64,000 nucleotides of DNA from Propionibacteriaceae bacterium UBA7704 (GCA_002482525.1 DLGC01000004.1:93939-157938); one strand, 5' to 3'. Positions 44,213-54,387 are shown, counted from the stretch's first letter. Program-made: numbers and translations. The notes: generated by a model from the sequence alone, not told the origin.

Positions 44213-45715
44213 ATGAAACGTCGCCTGCTGATCATCTCGGCCATCGCGGTCGCCCTAACCCTTGTCGGCGGCGGAGTCGTCATCGCCCGCGCAGCACGTC
44301 CCGCGAAGCCGGACGTGCCCACTGCTGAGGTCGTTCGGGGCGACGTTTCTGCCACCCTCACCGCCTCCGGCAACACCGAGGCCGGCATTACCTCGCAGCT
44401 GACCATGCCAGGAGCAGCCGGCATCGTCACCGAGGTCTATGTGTCGTCGGGGGACCGAGTTCGCACCGGTGACCGACTGGTCGCCGTCGACAACACCGCA
44501 GCCCGTCAGCAGGTCGATGCTGCCGAGGCCGGCCTGGCCGCCGCCCGGGCATCGCTGACCACCGCCACACAAACACGCACCAGTGCCGAGCGTGCCGCCG
44601 ACAGCGCAGGTATTCGCGCTGCCGAGCAGACGCTGCACAATGCCCAGCGTGCGGTGGCAGATGCCCAAGACAACTACGACTTGGTGGTGAAGCAGCAAGC
44701 CCAGCTCGTTGCCGCCGCCCAGGACCAAGTCGCGACCGCCCAGACCGCTGTGAACGCCGACACCAAGCAACTCGCCGCAGCCAAAGCCGAACTCGCCGGA
44801 CTCAACCCCGCCGACCCTGCCGAGGCGGCGCGCATCGCGGAGTTGAACGCACAGATCGCCACGATGCAGATGCAATTGGCTGCCGATCAGGCTGCGCTCG
44901 CCACCGCCAAAGCCGCGCTGGCACAGGCGCAGCGCACTCAGGATGCGGCCGTGCTGCAAGCTCGCTCTGCGCTGAGTACTCAACGGGGTGTTCGGGACTC
45001 GGCGAAGAAGGCGCTCGACCAGCAGCGAGCTACCGTCGCGGTGGCTCAGCAGGGTCCCCGCCCGGGCGCGGTCGATGCCGCCGAGGCCCAGGTCGCCGCC
45101 GCTGAAGCCGCCCTTGATCAGGCCCGCACGGCTCTGGCTGACACTGTCTTGTATGCACCCTTCGACGCGACGGTGTCCACCGTCAGCGCCGTCGTCGGCC
45201 AGCCCAGCTCAGCTGGTCAGGTGGGTGGTTCGAGTGGGGTGCAGGGGCTGGTCACCCTGGTCGATCCGGACGTGGTGTCGGTCTTGGTTGCGGTGGCCGA
45301 GGCCGACGCGAACGGACTGGCCGTGGGCCAGCCCGCAACGGTGGCCCTGCCGGCCTCCGGCGATCAGCTCACCGGGACGGTGGCCGCGATTGATCCGGCC
45401 AGCACTGTCGAGGCCAACGTGGTCACCTATCACGCAGCGATTGCGCTCGCCGGCGACACCTCGGCGGTGCGCGTCGGTCAGACCGCCAGCGCGACGATTA
45501 CCACGGCGTCGGTATCCAACGTGCTGAAGGTGCCCTCCAGCGCCGTACTCACCGAGGGCGATCAATCCTGGGTGCTCAGGGTCGACGGTTCCGGTGAGTC
45601 GAAGGTGCCGGTGAAGACCGGACTGGTCACCGCCACTGAGACCCAGATCGTCGAAGGACTGCAGGCCGGTGACCGGGTGGTTCTCACCGCGAGTGTGGGC
45701 GGCGGCGCGAAATGA
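44213..45715 (+). CDS. MacA/HlyD-type periplasmic-adaptor-like protein
   Basis: 500 residues from an ATG with GGAGGG six bases upstream. One N-terminal membrane anchor (about 5-25) and a lipoyl-like half motif (SGDRVRTGDRLVAVDN) are followed by a very long Ala/Gln-rich coiled coil (about 100-290). The second lipoyl half is LYAPFDATVSTV, and a beta-barrel region follows. It links an MacB-type ABC transporter to the envelope. First gene of an operon: stop overlaps the ATPase start (ATGA). The coiled coil is longer than in E. coli MacA. Confidence 0.9.
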   Translation: MKRRLLIISAIAVALTLVGGGVVIARAARPAKPDVPTAEVVRGDVSATLTASGNTEAGITSQLTMPGAAGIVTEVYVSSGDRVRTGDRLVAVDNTAARQQVDAAEAGLAAARASLTTATQTRTSAERAADSAGIRAAEQTLHNAQRAVADAQDNYDLVVKQQAQLVAAAQDQVATAQTAVNADTKQLAAAKAELAGLNPADPAEAARIAELNAQIATMQMQLAADQAALATAKAALAQAQRTQDAAVLQARSALSTQRGVRDSAKKALDQQRATVAVAQQGPRPGAVDAAEAQVAAAEAALDQARTALADTVLYAPFDATVSTVSAVVGQPSSAGQVGGSSGVQGLVTLVDPDVVSVLVAVAEADANGLAVGQPATVALPASGDQLTGTVAAIDPASTVEANVVTYHAAIALAGDTSAVRVGQTASATITTASVSNVLKVPSSAVLTEGDQSWVLRVDGSGESKVPVKTGLVTATETQIVEGLQAGDRVVLTASVGGGAK

Positions 45716-46452
45716 GCTGTCCCGCGGTGATCGAGCTCACTGACCTGCACAAGATTTACCAGCAAGGCGATTCTGAGGTACGCGCCGTTGATGGCGTGAG
45801 CCTGCGGGTTGACCCCGGCGACTATGTAGCCATCATGGGTGCCTCGGGTTCGGGAAAGTCCACGATGATGAACATCCTCGGCTGCTTGGATGAGCCGACC
45901 TCGGGCACCTTTCTGCTCGACGGGGTCAATGTCGGTGATCTCGACGACCGGGCGCTGGCACGAATCCGCAACCGCAACGTCGGTTTCGTCTTCCAGCACT
46001 TCAACCTGATCGCCCGCACCAGCGCGCTGGAGAACGTCGAGTTGCCGCTTGCCTACGCTGGGGTGCCGCGCGCCGAGCGGCGGCAGCGCGCCATCGCTGC
46101 CCTGACTCAGGTCGGATTGGCTGCTCGCCTCGATCACACCTCGGCCCAGCTGTCCGGTGGTCAACAGCAGCGGGTCTCGATCGCGCGGGCCATTGTGGGC
46201 GAGCCGGTGCTGCTGCTGGCCGATGAGCCCACCGGTGCGCTGGACAGCCACAGCACCGCGGAGGTGCTGGACCTGTTCGACGGCCTGGCTGTCGAAGGGC
46301 GCACCTTGGTGGTGATCACCCATGAGGACGAAGTGGCCGCCCATGCCAAGCGAGTACTGCGGATGCGCGATGGACGCATCGAGTCCGACACTCGCCAGGC
46401 TGCGGTCACCGACCCACCGCCGTGCTGGAATCGGCTGGGGGCAGCCGGATGA
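45712..46452 (+). CDS. MacB-type ABC transporter ATPase
   Basis: 246 residues: Walker A GASGSGKST, Q-loop FVFQHFNL, signature LSGGQQQR, Walker B LLLADEPTGALD and His in VITHED, as in LolD/MacB-class ATPases. The stop overlaps the permease start (ATGA). Together the three proteins form a mechanotransmission-type transporter, which moves a peptide or lipid substrate out of the membrane rather than across it. Confidence 0.93.
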   Translation: MSCPAVIELTDLHKIYQQGDSEVRAVDGVSLRVDPGDYVAIMGASGSGKSTMMNILGCLDEPTSGTFLLDGVNVGDLDDRALARIRNRNVGFVFQHFNLIARTSALENVELPLAYAGVPRAERRQRAIAALTQVGLAARLDHTSAQLSGGQQQRVSIARAIVGEPVLLLADEPTGALDSHSTAEVLDLFDGLAVEGRTLVVITHEDEVAAHAKRVLRMRDGRIESDTRQAAVTDPPPCWNRLGAAG

Positions 46453-47711
46453 ATCTGGTCGAGAGCTTTCGATTCGCCTGGCGCGGCGTCACCGCGAACA
46501 AGGCACGCAGCGCGCTGACCATGCTCGGTGTACTGATCGGCGTCGCCGCCGTGATCGTCCTGGTGGCGGTGGGTAACGGTGCCAGCCGCAGTGTCACCTC
46601 GACCCTCGCCAGCCTGGGCACCAATACCCTCACCGTGACTCCCGGAGTCACCAAGAGCTCCGGACTCCTTGGGTTGCATCGCACCGCTGCCGGGGAGGAT
46701 GCCAACACCGGCACCCAGACTCGTGCTGCCGTCCTCACCAGCGAGGACGCCCACGCCCTCGCGGACCCGCGGCTGGCCGCCGATGTGACTGCCGTTGCCC
46801 CTGTGGTGTCTCCTGCGGGTGTGGTCGCCAGCTACGCCGGTGCCTCCCACGAGGTGGCGAGCACCATCGGTACCACCAGCGAGTATCTGACGATTTCGAA
46901 CGACCAGGTCTCGGCGGGGCGGGCCATTACTGCCAGCGATGAACAGAGTCACGCCAGGGTGGTGTTGGTCGGCACGAGTGTCGCGGCCGCCCTCAGTACC
47001 GAACCGCCCGAAACCTTGATCGGCCAGGACATTCAGCTCGACGGCACCCCGTTCACTGTCGTTGGGATCCTCGTCGAGAAGGGATCGGCAGGGGCTCGCG
47101 ATTCCGATGACCGAATGATCGCGCCGCTCTCGGCGGTTCAGGATCGGATATCGGGCTACGGCGATCTGAGCAGCATTGCAGTCCAGGCCTCCAGCGCCGA
47201 TACGGTCGTTGACGCCCAGACTCAGGTTGAGACGATCCTCGACCAGCGGCATCGGACCACTCCGCAGGCTCGTGACTTCACGGTGGTTACCTCGGCCAGC
47301 ATGCTCTCGGCGGCCAGCTCAATCACTGGCACTTTGACGATCATGCTCGGTGCCATTGCGGCGATCTCGCTGCTGGTCGGCGGAATCGGGGTGATGAACA
47401 TCATGCTCGTAACGGTCACTGAGCGAACCCGGGAGATTGGTGTCCGCAAGGCGATCGGGGCGGATCGCACCGAAATCATCGTCCAGTTCCTTATCGAGGC
47501 CACGCTGCTGTCTGTCATCGGTGGCGTGGCGGGTATCACCCTCGGTGCTCTGCTGTGCCAGGTGCGGATCGCCGGCTTCCAACTGGTCATCGACCCATGG
47601 TCGGTGCTGATCGCCTTCGGATTCGCGCTGGCGGTCGGGCTGTTCTTCGGCATCTATCCAGCCACGCGCGCCGCTGCACTGCGACCGATCGACGCACTGC
47701 GTCACGAATGA
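46449..47711 (+). CDS. MacB-type ABC transporter permease (FtsX domain)
   Basis: 420 residues from an ATG in the overlap with the ATPase stop. One N-terminal membrane segment (ALTMLGVLIGVAAVIVLVAV), a MacB_PCD periplasmic domain of about 200 residues, then the FtsX domain with three segments. The cytoplasmic element TERTREIGVRKAIGA is the coupling motif. Works with the ATPase and adaptor encoded upstream; substrate unknown. In the same operon an LmeA-like protein follows. Confidence 0.93.
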   Translation: MNLVESFRFAWRGVTANKARSALTMLGVLIGVAAVIVLVAVGNGASRSVTSTLASLGTNTLTVTPGVTKSSGLLGLHRTAAGEDANTGTQTRAAVLTSEDAHALADPRLAADVTAVAPVVSPAGVVASYAGASHEVASTIGTTSEYLTISNDQVSAGRAITASDEQSHARVVLVGTSVAAALSTEPPETLIGQDIQLDGTPFTVVGILVEKGSAGARDSDDRMIAPLSAVQDRISGYGDLSSIAVQASSADTVVDAQTQVETILDQRHRTTPQARDFTVVTSASMLSAASSITGTLTIMLGAIAAISLLVGGIGVMNIMLVTVTERTREIGVRKAIGADRTEIIVQFLIEATLLSVIGGVAGITLGALLCQVRIAGFQLVIDPWSVLIAFGFALAVGLFFGIYPATRAAALRPIDALRHE

Positions 47712-47723
47712 GGGGCGCCTGAG

Positions 47724-48257
47724 ATGAGACGGCTTCGCATTGCGGTCCTCGTGGTGGCGGTTCTGACCACCTTGGCCATCGCGGCGGAAATCGCCGGCCG
47801 CTATTCGGTGAGCGAGCAGCTCGCGGCCAGAGCGCCGATCGGCGTCGACCTGCAGCTCAACGGCCCGGTCTTGCCTGGTCTGATCAGTGGCGCCATCCCG
47901 GTAACCGCCAAGATCGAATCACGCACTCTAGCCCGGCTGGGCGACGACGCACAGGTGACGATCGATGACAGCGTGCAGGTCACTACCCAGCGTCAAACCG
48001 CGCTCGGACCGCTACCGGTGACGATCAATCTCGAACCCACCGTCAGCGAGGGCCGGGTCGTCTTCGCGGTGTCCTCGGCCACCGCAGCCGGTATCGAGCT
48101 GCCCGATCGGCAGCGCGCGAGGCTCGCCGACAAGCTCGGTGCATTCACCGTTGGCGGGCAGTGCCTGCACGCTACGACTGCCCGAATCGAGGATCACCGC
48201 CTCGTGGTGGAGGCGGTGATGCCCGTCCGTATTGACGGCTCAGCCCGATGCCCGTGA
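47724..48257 (+). CDS. LmeA-like (DUF2993) envelope protein
   Basis: 177 residues with one N-terminal membrane anchor (LRIAVLVVAVLTTLAIAAEI). The rest is beta-rich, with three short segments typical of DUF2993: VTAKIESRTLARL, VTTQRQTALGPLPVTI and VGGQCLHATT. Mycobacterial LmeA acts in lipomannan elongation, but the similarity here is only by pattern. It is 12 bp behind the MacB permease, so it is probably part of that operon. Confidence 0.65.
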   Translation: MRRLRIAVLVVAVLTTLAIAAEIAGRYSVSEQLAARAPIGVDLQLNGPVLPGLISGAIPVTAKIESRTLARLGDDAQVTIDDSVQVTTQRQTALGPLPVTINLEPTVSEGRVVFAVSSATAAGIELPDRQRARLADKLGAFTVGGQCLHATTARIEDHRLVVEAVMPVRIDGSARCP

Positions 48258-48441
48258 TCGGGCCATCGAGTGACATCGCTGCCCGGCGCAATCGGCCTCG
48301 GTGTTGCCATTTCCGCCGTGAAGCGGGGATTGCGCAACGTCGTTGGCACGCGTTGAGTTGAGGTGGGGCCGATTCTCTGCATGACGCCGGGTCGCGCCCA
48401 TGGATGCGGGTTCGTGTTGACGCGGCATCGAAAGGAGCAGC

Positions 48442-49833
48442 ATGCACGACAGCTACGACATAGTGGTGATCGGAGCCGGACCGGCCGGGGAGAACGTTGC
48501 TGACTACGCCCTTCGCGGATCTAGCCGTACGGCATTGCTGATCGAGAACGAGCTGGTCGGCGGCGAGTGCTCCTACTACGCGTGCATGCCCAGCAAGGCG
48601 CTGCTGCGTCCGGTTGAGGTGCGCGCCACCGCTGAGAATCTGCAGGGACTGCCTGACCAGGTCGAGCTCGACCCGGTAGCACTCTTGCGCCGTCGCGACG
48701 CCTGGGTGGCGGGCTATCGCGACGCCGGTCAGGTGGAGTGGGCGAACACGGCCGGAATCGACGTGGCCCGTGGCCGGGGACGTATCAGTGGCCCTCGCCG
48801 GGTCGACATCACCTCCGACACCGGCACGATCAGCGTCGAAGCCCGTCACGCGGTGGTGGTCGCCACCGGAAGCACTCCGGTGATTCCCGACTTCCTGCAG
48901 GGCCTGGAGCCGTGGACCTCCCGGGACGCGACCGGTGTGATCGAGATCCCTGAGTCGATTGCGGTGATCGGCGGCGGTGTGGTCGCGGTAGAGGCCGCCC
49001 ATTGGCTGGCAGCACTCGGATCTCAGGTGACGCTGCTGGTGCGCGAGCAGCGGGTGCTGACTCGACTGGAGCCGTTTGCCGGCGACTTCGTCGTCGACGG
49101 GCTGCGCCACGCCGGGGTCGAGGTGGTCTTCGATGCTGTGATCTCGGCGGCGCAGCGTCCGACAGCGACCGCCTCGGGTTTGGGTCGGGTGCATGGTGGT
49201 CCGGTCCAGGTGACGGTGGCCGGACGCGCGCGCGAGTTCGCCGAGGTGTTGGCCGCGACCGGACGCAAGCCGGCGAGCGACGATATCGGCTTGGCGGCGG
49301 TCGGACTGACCCCGGCGACCTTCGCCGATCCGTCCGTCCGTCCGGCCTGGCTGTATGCCGTGGGCGACGTCAGCGGCGAGGCTCCGCTCACGCACTGGGG
49401 CAAATATCGCGCCAGGCTGATCGGTGAGCAGATCGCGGCGCGGGCTGAAGGACGCGAGCTGCCCGCTGCTCCCAGCGAGGTGCCGGTTCCGCAGGTCGTC
49501 TTCAGCGACCCCCAGGTGGCTGCCGTAGGCATGACCGAGGAGGCTGCGCGGCGAGCCGGCATCACAACGCTGTGTCCGAAGGTGCCGATGTCGAGTGCGG
49601 CCGGCTATGCGCTGCTGCGCGACGATGCGCCCGGCCAGGCCCAGCTGGTCATCGATGCCGACACCGGGCGGCTGCTCGGTGCCACCTTCGTCGGTACCGA
49701 AGTGGCTGAGCTCGTCCATGCTGCGACCGTTGCCATCGTTGGGGGTCTGACGATCTCGCAGTTGTGGCATGCAGTGCCGTCCTATCCGACGTCGAGCGAG
49801 GTCTGGCTACGACTTCTGGACACCTGCCGCTGA
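48442..49833 (+). CDS. FAD-dependent pyridine nucleotide-disulfide oxidoreductase
   Basis: 463 residues of the dihydrolipoamide dehydrogenase/mercuric reductase family. FAD site GAGPAGE (11-17), redox cysteines Cys43 and Cys48 in GGECSYYACMPSK, NAD site GGGVVAVE and a C-terminal HAVPSYPTSSE carrying the base. The cysteine segment is GECSYYAC rather than the classical GTCxNxGC. It stands alone with no partner E2 or MerP gene, so a dehydrogenase-complex role is unlikely. Substrate unknown. Confidence 0.9.
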   Translation: MHDSYDIVVIGAGPAGENVADYALRGSSRTALLIENELVGGECSYYACMPSKALLRPVEVRATAENLQGLPDQVELDPVALLRRRDAWVAGYRDAGQVEWANTAGIDVARGRGRISGPRRVDITSDTGTISVEARHAVVVATGSTPVIPDFLQGLEPWTSRDATGVIEIPESIAVIGGGVVAVEAAHWLAALGSQVTLLVREQRVLTRLEPFAGDFVVDGLRHAGVEVVFDAVISAAQRPTATASGLGRVHGGPVQVTVAGRAREFAEVLAATGRKPASDDIGLAAVGLTPATFADPSVRPAWLYAVGDVSGEAPLTHWGKYRARLIGEQIAARAEGRELPAAPSEVPVPQVVFSDPQVAAVGMTEEAARRAGITTLCPKVPMSSAAGYALLRDDAPGQAQLVIDADTGRLLGATFVGTEVAELVHAATVAIVGGLTISQLWHAVPSYPTSSEVWLRLLDTCR

Positions 49834-50074
49834 ACGACCAGGCCCTGCGGCGTGCACCCGCTGCAGACTGTGAAGCCTCGACAGCCGATGAGGGTCACGA
49901 TTGGGCTACGAAGGCCTGAGCTCCGTAACTCCTGAGGTCCATCCAGCGATACAGCCATTCGAGGTCTGACTAGTGTCTACGTTTCCGAAAACGGTCACAG
50001 CGTGCCTCGGGAGGAGTTACCCTTCTACTGAGTGAATCATTCAAGATTCAATTAGTTGGAGGGGGAAACCTCAG

Positions 50075-50665
50075 ATGAAACGCAGTGCTCTGGACCGCCT
50101 GGTCTCCTGGATCGGCCTCACCCTGGCTGTCGTCCTGTTGGCCGCCGGAGTCTTGCTCGCCGTTGCAAGCAGCTTCGTCAGCGGTCAGGTGTCGTCGCAG
50201 TTGGCAGCCCAGAAGGTCACCATGCCGACTGAGCAGGCCTATGGCAGCCTCGATCCTGCCGACCAGGCTGCGCTGGCTCCCTATGCTGGCCAGCCGATGA
50301 CCACCGGTGCGCAAGCCGAAGCCTTTGGAAACCACTACATCGCTGCTCACCTCAAGGCAATCGGAGGCGGCAAGACCTACGAAGAGATCAGTGGCGAGTA
50401 CATCCAGATGACCAAGGATCCCAACGCGGATCAGGCTGAACTGACCAAGCTGGGACAGACCCGTCAGACCATGTTCATGGGTGAGACCTTGCGCAGCATT
50501 CTGCTGACTGCCTACGCCTTCGGAACCATGGCTCTGATCATGGGCATCGCATCGATCGCGGCCTTCGTGGGTGCAGCGGTGCTGTTGGTGCTGTCGATTC
50601 TCGGCTTCCGACATGCCAAGTCGGCCCAGGGGGACGTGCTGGTGAACGAACCCGCGACGGAGTAG
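50075..50665 (+). CDS. Two-segment membrane protein of unknown function
   Basis: 196 residues preceded by GGAGGGGG. Two hydrophobic segments (about 12-35 and 142-182, the second long enough to cross twice) flank an extracytoplasmic domain of about 100 residues. That domain is rich in Ala, Gln and Thr, with no recognised motif. I do not recognise the family. It ends at a strong hairpin terminator shared with the opposing gene. Confidence 0.75.
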   Translation: MKRSALDRLVSWIGLTLAVVLLAAGVLLAVASSFVSGQVSSQLAAQKVTMPTEQAYGSLDPADQAALAPYAGQPMTTGAQAEAFGNHYIAAHLKAIGGGKTYEEISGEYIQMTKDPNADQAELTKLGQTRQTMFMGETLRSILLTAYAFGTMALIMGIASIAAFVGAAVLLVLSILGFRHAKSAQGDVLVNEPATE

Positions 50666-50685
50666 TCGCACAGTCCGTTCCGCAG

Positions 50686-50721
50686 TTGCCCGGTGGGGAA
50701 GTCCGCGCCCCCACCGGGCAA
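50686..50721. terminator. Bidirectional hairpin terminator
   Basis: TTGCCCGGTGGGG (50686-50698) pairs perfectly with CCCCACCGGGCAA (50709-50721) across 10 nt. It sits between two convergent stops (50665 on the plus strand, 50740 on the minus strand). The 13-bp GC-rich stem suits termination in both directions; only a short T run follows on the plus side. Confidence 0.75.
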
Positions 50722-50739
50722 TCGTGCGTTTCGGGGCGG

Positions 50740-52218
50740 TCAGCGGATGCCGCGCATGAGCTTCAGGATCAGCGGCGCTGAGATCAGCACCAGAATGCCG
50801 AGAATGACGGCGACTACACCGAGGATGCCGAAATAGAGACTCTCCGGCACCTGCGTGTAGTACTCGCCGAGGGTGCCGGCGATCGTGGTCCCCAAAGCGC
50901 TGGACAAGAAGAACAGCGCGACCATCTGGGTCCGGTATGCCTTCGGTGCCAACTTGGTGGACGCCGATAGTCCGATCGGTGACAGCAACAACTCGGCGAC
51001 GGTGAACACGAACAGGATCCCGATCAGCGCCACAACCGGGGTCGAGCTGGGCCCGCCCCCGGCGAACGGCAGGAACAACCAGAAGGCCACGCCCATGATC
51101 ACCGTGGCCAGACCGAACTTCACCGGGGTGGACGGTTGGCGGCTACCCAAACGTCCCCACAAGGCGGCGAAGGCTCCCGACAAGGTGATGATGAAGATGG
51201 GATTGATCGACTGAACCCAGGTCACCGGGAATTCCCAACCCAGGATGTTCCGGTTCAACTGGGAGTCGGCGTAGAAAGTGACCACGGTGAACTGCTGCTG
51301 GTACAGCGACCAGAACGCCACCGAGGTGAGGAACAGCGGAATGAAGGCCAACACCCGGGAACGTTCGGTGGCATCGACCCGCTTGCTCGAAAGCAGCAGC
51401 CCGAAGAGCCCGACGGCGGCGATCACCGTCGCCACGATGACGGTCTGTGACAAGGTGTCGACCTGGATGACCCCCGTGAGCACGAGCGCCACGATCACGA
51501 CAACTCCGGCGGCACCGATGGCGATCGCCCTGGGGTAGTGCTGCCGGGCCAGCGGGTTGGGGGCGACTCGTGCGACGGCCGGAATGCTGCGGCGGCCGAA
51601 GGTGTACTGCACCAAACCAAGCGCCATGCCCAATGCCGCCAGGCCGAAGCCCCAATGAAAACCGGCGACGTTCTGAGTCAGCCCCGTCAGCAACGGGCCG
51701 AAAAAGGCACCCAGATTCACTCCGAGGTAGAACAGTGAGAACCCGGCATCGCGGCGCACGTCGTCGGGCGCGTACAAGGTGCCGACCACGGAACTCACAT
51801 TCGCCTTCAACCCGCCCGAGCCGATCGCGACCAGCACCAGGCCGATACCGACACCGGCGAATCCAGGGATCACCCCCAGGGCGATGTGCCCGGCCATGAT
51901 GACGACCGCTGACCAGAACAGCACTCGTTCGCTGCCGAACAGTCGGTCCGCCAGCCAGGCGCCCAATACCGTCGACAGATAGACCGTGCCGCCGTAGGCG
52001 CCGATGATCCCCGACGCGACGGCCTTGTCGATGCCCAGACCGCCCTGGTCGACGCTGTAATACAGGTAGAGCAGCAAGATGCCCTGCATGCCGTAGAAGC
52101 TGAACCGCTCCCACATCTCGACGCCGAAGAGGTTCGCCAGCGCCCACGGATGCCCGAAAAACGTTCGCCCGGTCTGTACCGGAGCCGAGGGGGTGGTGCT
52201 CGACGCGGACTCTGCCAT
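50740..52218 (-). CDS. POT-family proton-coupled peptide transporter
   Basis: 492 residues with about 12-14 membrane segments. The proton-coupling motif ExxERF is seen as EMWERFSFYG (about 33-42), followed by LYLYY. It imports di- and tripeptides in known homologues. The ATG has a weak ribosome site. Reads towards the shared terminator and diverges from the acyltransferase gene. Confidence 0.93.
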   Translation of the reverse strand: MAESASSTTPSAPVQTGRTFFGHPWALANLFGVEMWERFSFYGMQGILLLYLYYSVDQGGLGIDKAVASGIIGAYGGTVYLSTVLGAWLADRLFGSERVLFWSAVVIMAGHIALGVIPGFAGVGIGLVLVAIGSGGLKANVSSVVGTLYAPDDVRRDAGFSLFYLGVNLGAFFGPLLTGLTQNVAGFHWGFGLAALGMALGLVQYTFGRRSIPAVARVAPNPLARQHYPRAIAIGAAGVVVIVALVLTGVIQVDTLSQTVIVATVIAAVGLFGLLLSSKRVDATERSRVLAFIPLFLTSVAFWSLYQQQFTVVTFYADSQLNRNILGWEFPVTWVQSINPIFIITLSGAFAALWGRLGSRQPSTPVKFGLATVIMGVAFWLFLPFAGGGPSSTPVVALIGILFVFTVAELLLSPIGLSASTKLAPKAYRTQMVALFFLSSALGTTIAGTLGEYYTQVPESLYFGILGVVAVILGILVLISAPLILKLMRGIR

Positions 52219-52323
52219 GGCAGGAGCCTAGCGACGCCGTTGTGGCCATGCGCGGAATGCAGGGGAATGTCCGCTGTCGCCTTTTTTGTGAACTCGTGGC
52301 GCCGCGGCTCTGGATGGACTTCA

Positions 52324-54357
52324 ATGTGCGTTATGCCCCGTCCAGCTGAGCCAGGTAGTGCCTACCTTCCGGGACTCGACGGTGTGCGGGCCATTGCTGT
52401 GGCCGCTGTTCTGGCCTATCACCTCAACCCTGATGCGCTGCCCGGCGGGCTGTTGGGGGTGGGGGTCTTCTTCACGCTGAGCGGCTTCCTGATCACGTCG
52501 GTGCTGCTGCGGGCGTGGGAAAAGACCCAGCGCCGGGGTTTCGATCTGAAGAACTTCTACCTGCGCCGTGCGCGTCGACTACTGCCGGCCGTGGTCTTGG
52601 TTCTGCTGGTGGTGGTCATCGCCTTGTTGATCAGTGCCCCGTTCACCGGCATGCCCATTGCCATCCTCCTGATGCAACTGGGTCAATCGTTGGCGGCGCT
52701 GTTCTATGTGGCCAACTGGTACACCATCGCCTCGGGACAGTCCTATTTCGAACGTTTCCAATCCGGCCCGATGGATCATCTGTGGTCGCTGTCGGTCGAG
52801 GAGCAGTTCTATCTGATCTGGCCATTGCTGCTGCTGGGAATGCTCTGGCTGTGGAAGGGCAAGACCATCCCGGTGGCGGTCATGACCGGAATCCTGGCGA
52901 TCGGCTCGTTCGCGCTGATGTGGTTCCTGTTCACTCCTGGTTTTGATCAGACCCGGCTGTATGAAGGAACCGACACTCGCGCCGGAGGGCTGTTGGTCGG
53001 GGCAGTGGTCGCATTGGCCTGGCACGGAAGGGAGCGTGGCCGCCTGTTCTGGGCGGATCGCGTTGGACTGGACGCCGCCGCGCTCGCCGGCCTGGTCGTC
53101 ATGGGCTTGCTCTTCGCCTTCACCGATCAGTACTCGGCGTTCCTCTACCAAGGCGGCATCCTGCTGCTGTCGCTGGCTACCGTGGTCGTGGTCTTCGTCG
53201 CTGCGCATCCTTTCACCTGGACCTCGCGCGTGCTCGGGATCACCCCGCTGCGCTGGATCGGTGAGCGCTCCTATGGCATCTACCTGTGGCACCTGCCGCT
53301 GTTCGTCTTCGCCCCCGAGGTGTTCGTCGCCGACCAGCCATGGGTGCGACCACTGGTGCTCACCACCGCCACCGTGGTGCTGGCTGCCCTCAGCTGGACC
53401 TTCCTCGAAGATCCGATCCGGCGCCATGGATTCCTGGCCTATGTGCAGTGGGATCGCCGCCAGGCCGTGGCGGTGCCACCGCGGACGGTGCGTCCAGCGG
53501 TGTGGCTGCCAGGCTTGTTGGCGTTGACGCTGGTGACGGCCGGATCGTTGACGGCGATCGCCGTGATGCGCGGCAATAATCAGTCTGCTGCTGCCTCAGT
53601 GCCCGGCAACGCCAACTCCGCGCCGGGCGGTGCACAGCCCGGCGACATGCCGCCGGTGCCGACCGACACCGCTGAGCCGTCAGCGTCGGACTCGGCCACC
53701 CCAGGCGTGCCAGCGGAACCGACCAAGCTGCGCACCAATTGCACCGCAGTGGCGTACATCGGCGACTCCACATCGGTGGGTCTGACGTCGGGCTATTACA
53801 TCCCGAAGAAGAAGGACCGGCTGCCCGCTCAGTTCAAGCAGGTCGGCACCACGAAGCTGGTCACCGACATTCGTGGGGCGCGCTCCATCGTGGAGCGCTA
53901 CAACAACGAGCCCAATGCGCGCGAGGCCGAAGATACGATCCTGGCGAACGGCTTCGTGGGCTGCTGGACTTTCGCCTTGGGCAACAACGAAGCGGCCAAC
54001 CAGTATGTCGGTGGATCGTTCCCCTTGGACAAGCGCATCGACATCATGATGGCGCCCACCAACGGTGAGCCGGTGTTGTGGCTGACGACCAGGACTTTGC
54101 GAACCTCAGGCCCTTACTCCAACACCGTCATTCAACGCTGGAACACCGCCTTGCGTCAGGCCTGTCAGCGCTATCCGAACATGCGCATCTACGACTGGGC
54201 TTCCGAAGTGAAGGACTCCTGGTTCATCGGCGATCGCATCCATTTCACCTCTCGGGGCTGGCGGGAGCGGGCCCATCGGATCGCTCAGGCGATGGCCGTC
54301 GCCTTCCCCGAAGGCGAACCACCCAGTGACTCCTGTGTGGTTGGCAGTACCCGCTGA
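52324..54357 (+). CDS. Membrane acyltransferase (OafA/YrhL type) with SGNH domain
   Basis: About 677 residues; the ATG at 52324 is taken (52333 is an alternative), as upstream codons lack the family start LPGLDGVRAIAV. The N-terminal domain has ten hydrophobic segments with the catalytic His in LAYHLNPD and the NFYLRRARRLLPA loop. A Ser/Pro-rich linker of about 60 residues precedes a SGNH hydrolase domain (GDSTSVGL; ALGNNEA; DRIHFTSRG). Such fused proteins O-acetylate cell wall or surface polysaccharides. Divergent from the peptide transporter. Substrate unknown. Confidence 0.9.
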   Translation: MCVMPRPAEPGSAYLPGLDGVRAIAVAAVLAYHLNPDALPGGLLGVGVFFTLSGFLITSVLLRAWEKTQRRGFDLKNFYLRRARRLLPAVVLVLLVVVIALLISAPFTGMPIAILLMQLGQSLAALFYVANWYTIASGQSYFERFQSGPMDHLWSLSVEEQFYLIWPLLLLGMLWLWKGKTIPVAVMTGILAIGSFALMWFLFTPGFDQTRLYEGTDTRAGGLLVGAVVALAWHGRERGRLFWADRVGLDAAALAGLVVMGLLFAFTDQYSAFLYQGGILLLSLATVVVVFVAAHPFTWTSRVLGITPLRWIGERSYGIYLWHLPLFVFAPEVFVADQPWVRPLVLTTATVVLAALSWTFLEDPIRRHGFLAYVQWDRRQAVAVPPRTVRPAVWLPGLLALTLVTAGSLTAIAVMRGNNQSAAASVPGNANSAPGGAQPGDMPPVPTDTAEPSASDSATPGVPAEPTKLRTNCTAVAYIGDSTSVGLTSGYYIPKKKDRLPAQFKQVGTTKLVTDIRGARSIVERYNNEPNAREAEDTILANGFVGCWTFALGNNEAANQYVGGSFPLDKRIDIMMAPTNGEPVLWLTTRTLRTSGPYSNTVIQRWNTALRQACQRYPNMRIYDWASEVKDSWFIGDRIHFTSRGWRERAHRIAQAMAVAFPEGEPPSDSCVVGSTR

Positions 54358-54387
54358 CCGCCGTCGTGCTCTGGGCGTCCCCGTTCT

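Noticed and set aside
48172..49770. A 532-codon open frame antisense to the disulfide reductase
   Set aside because: Low-complexity Arg/His-rich translation; the plus strand encodes a recognisable flavoprotein.
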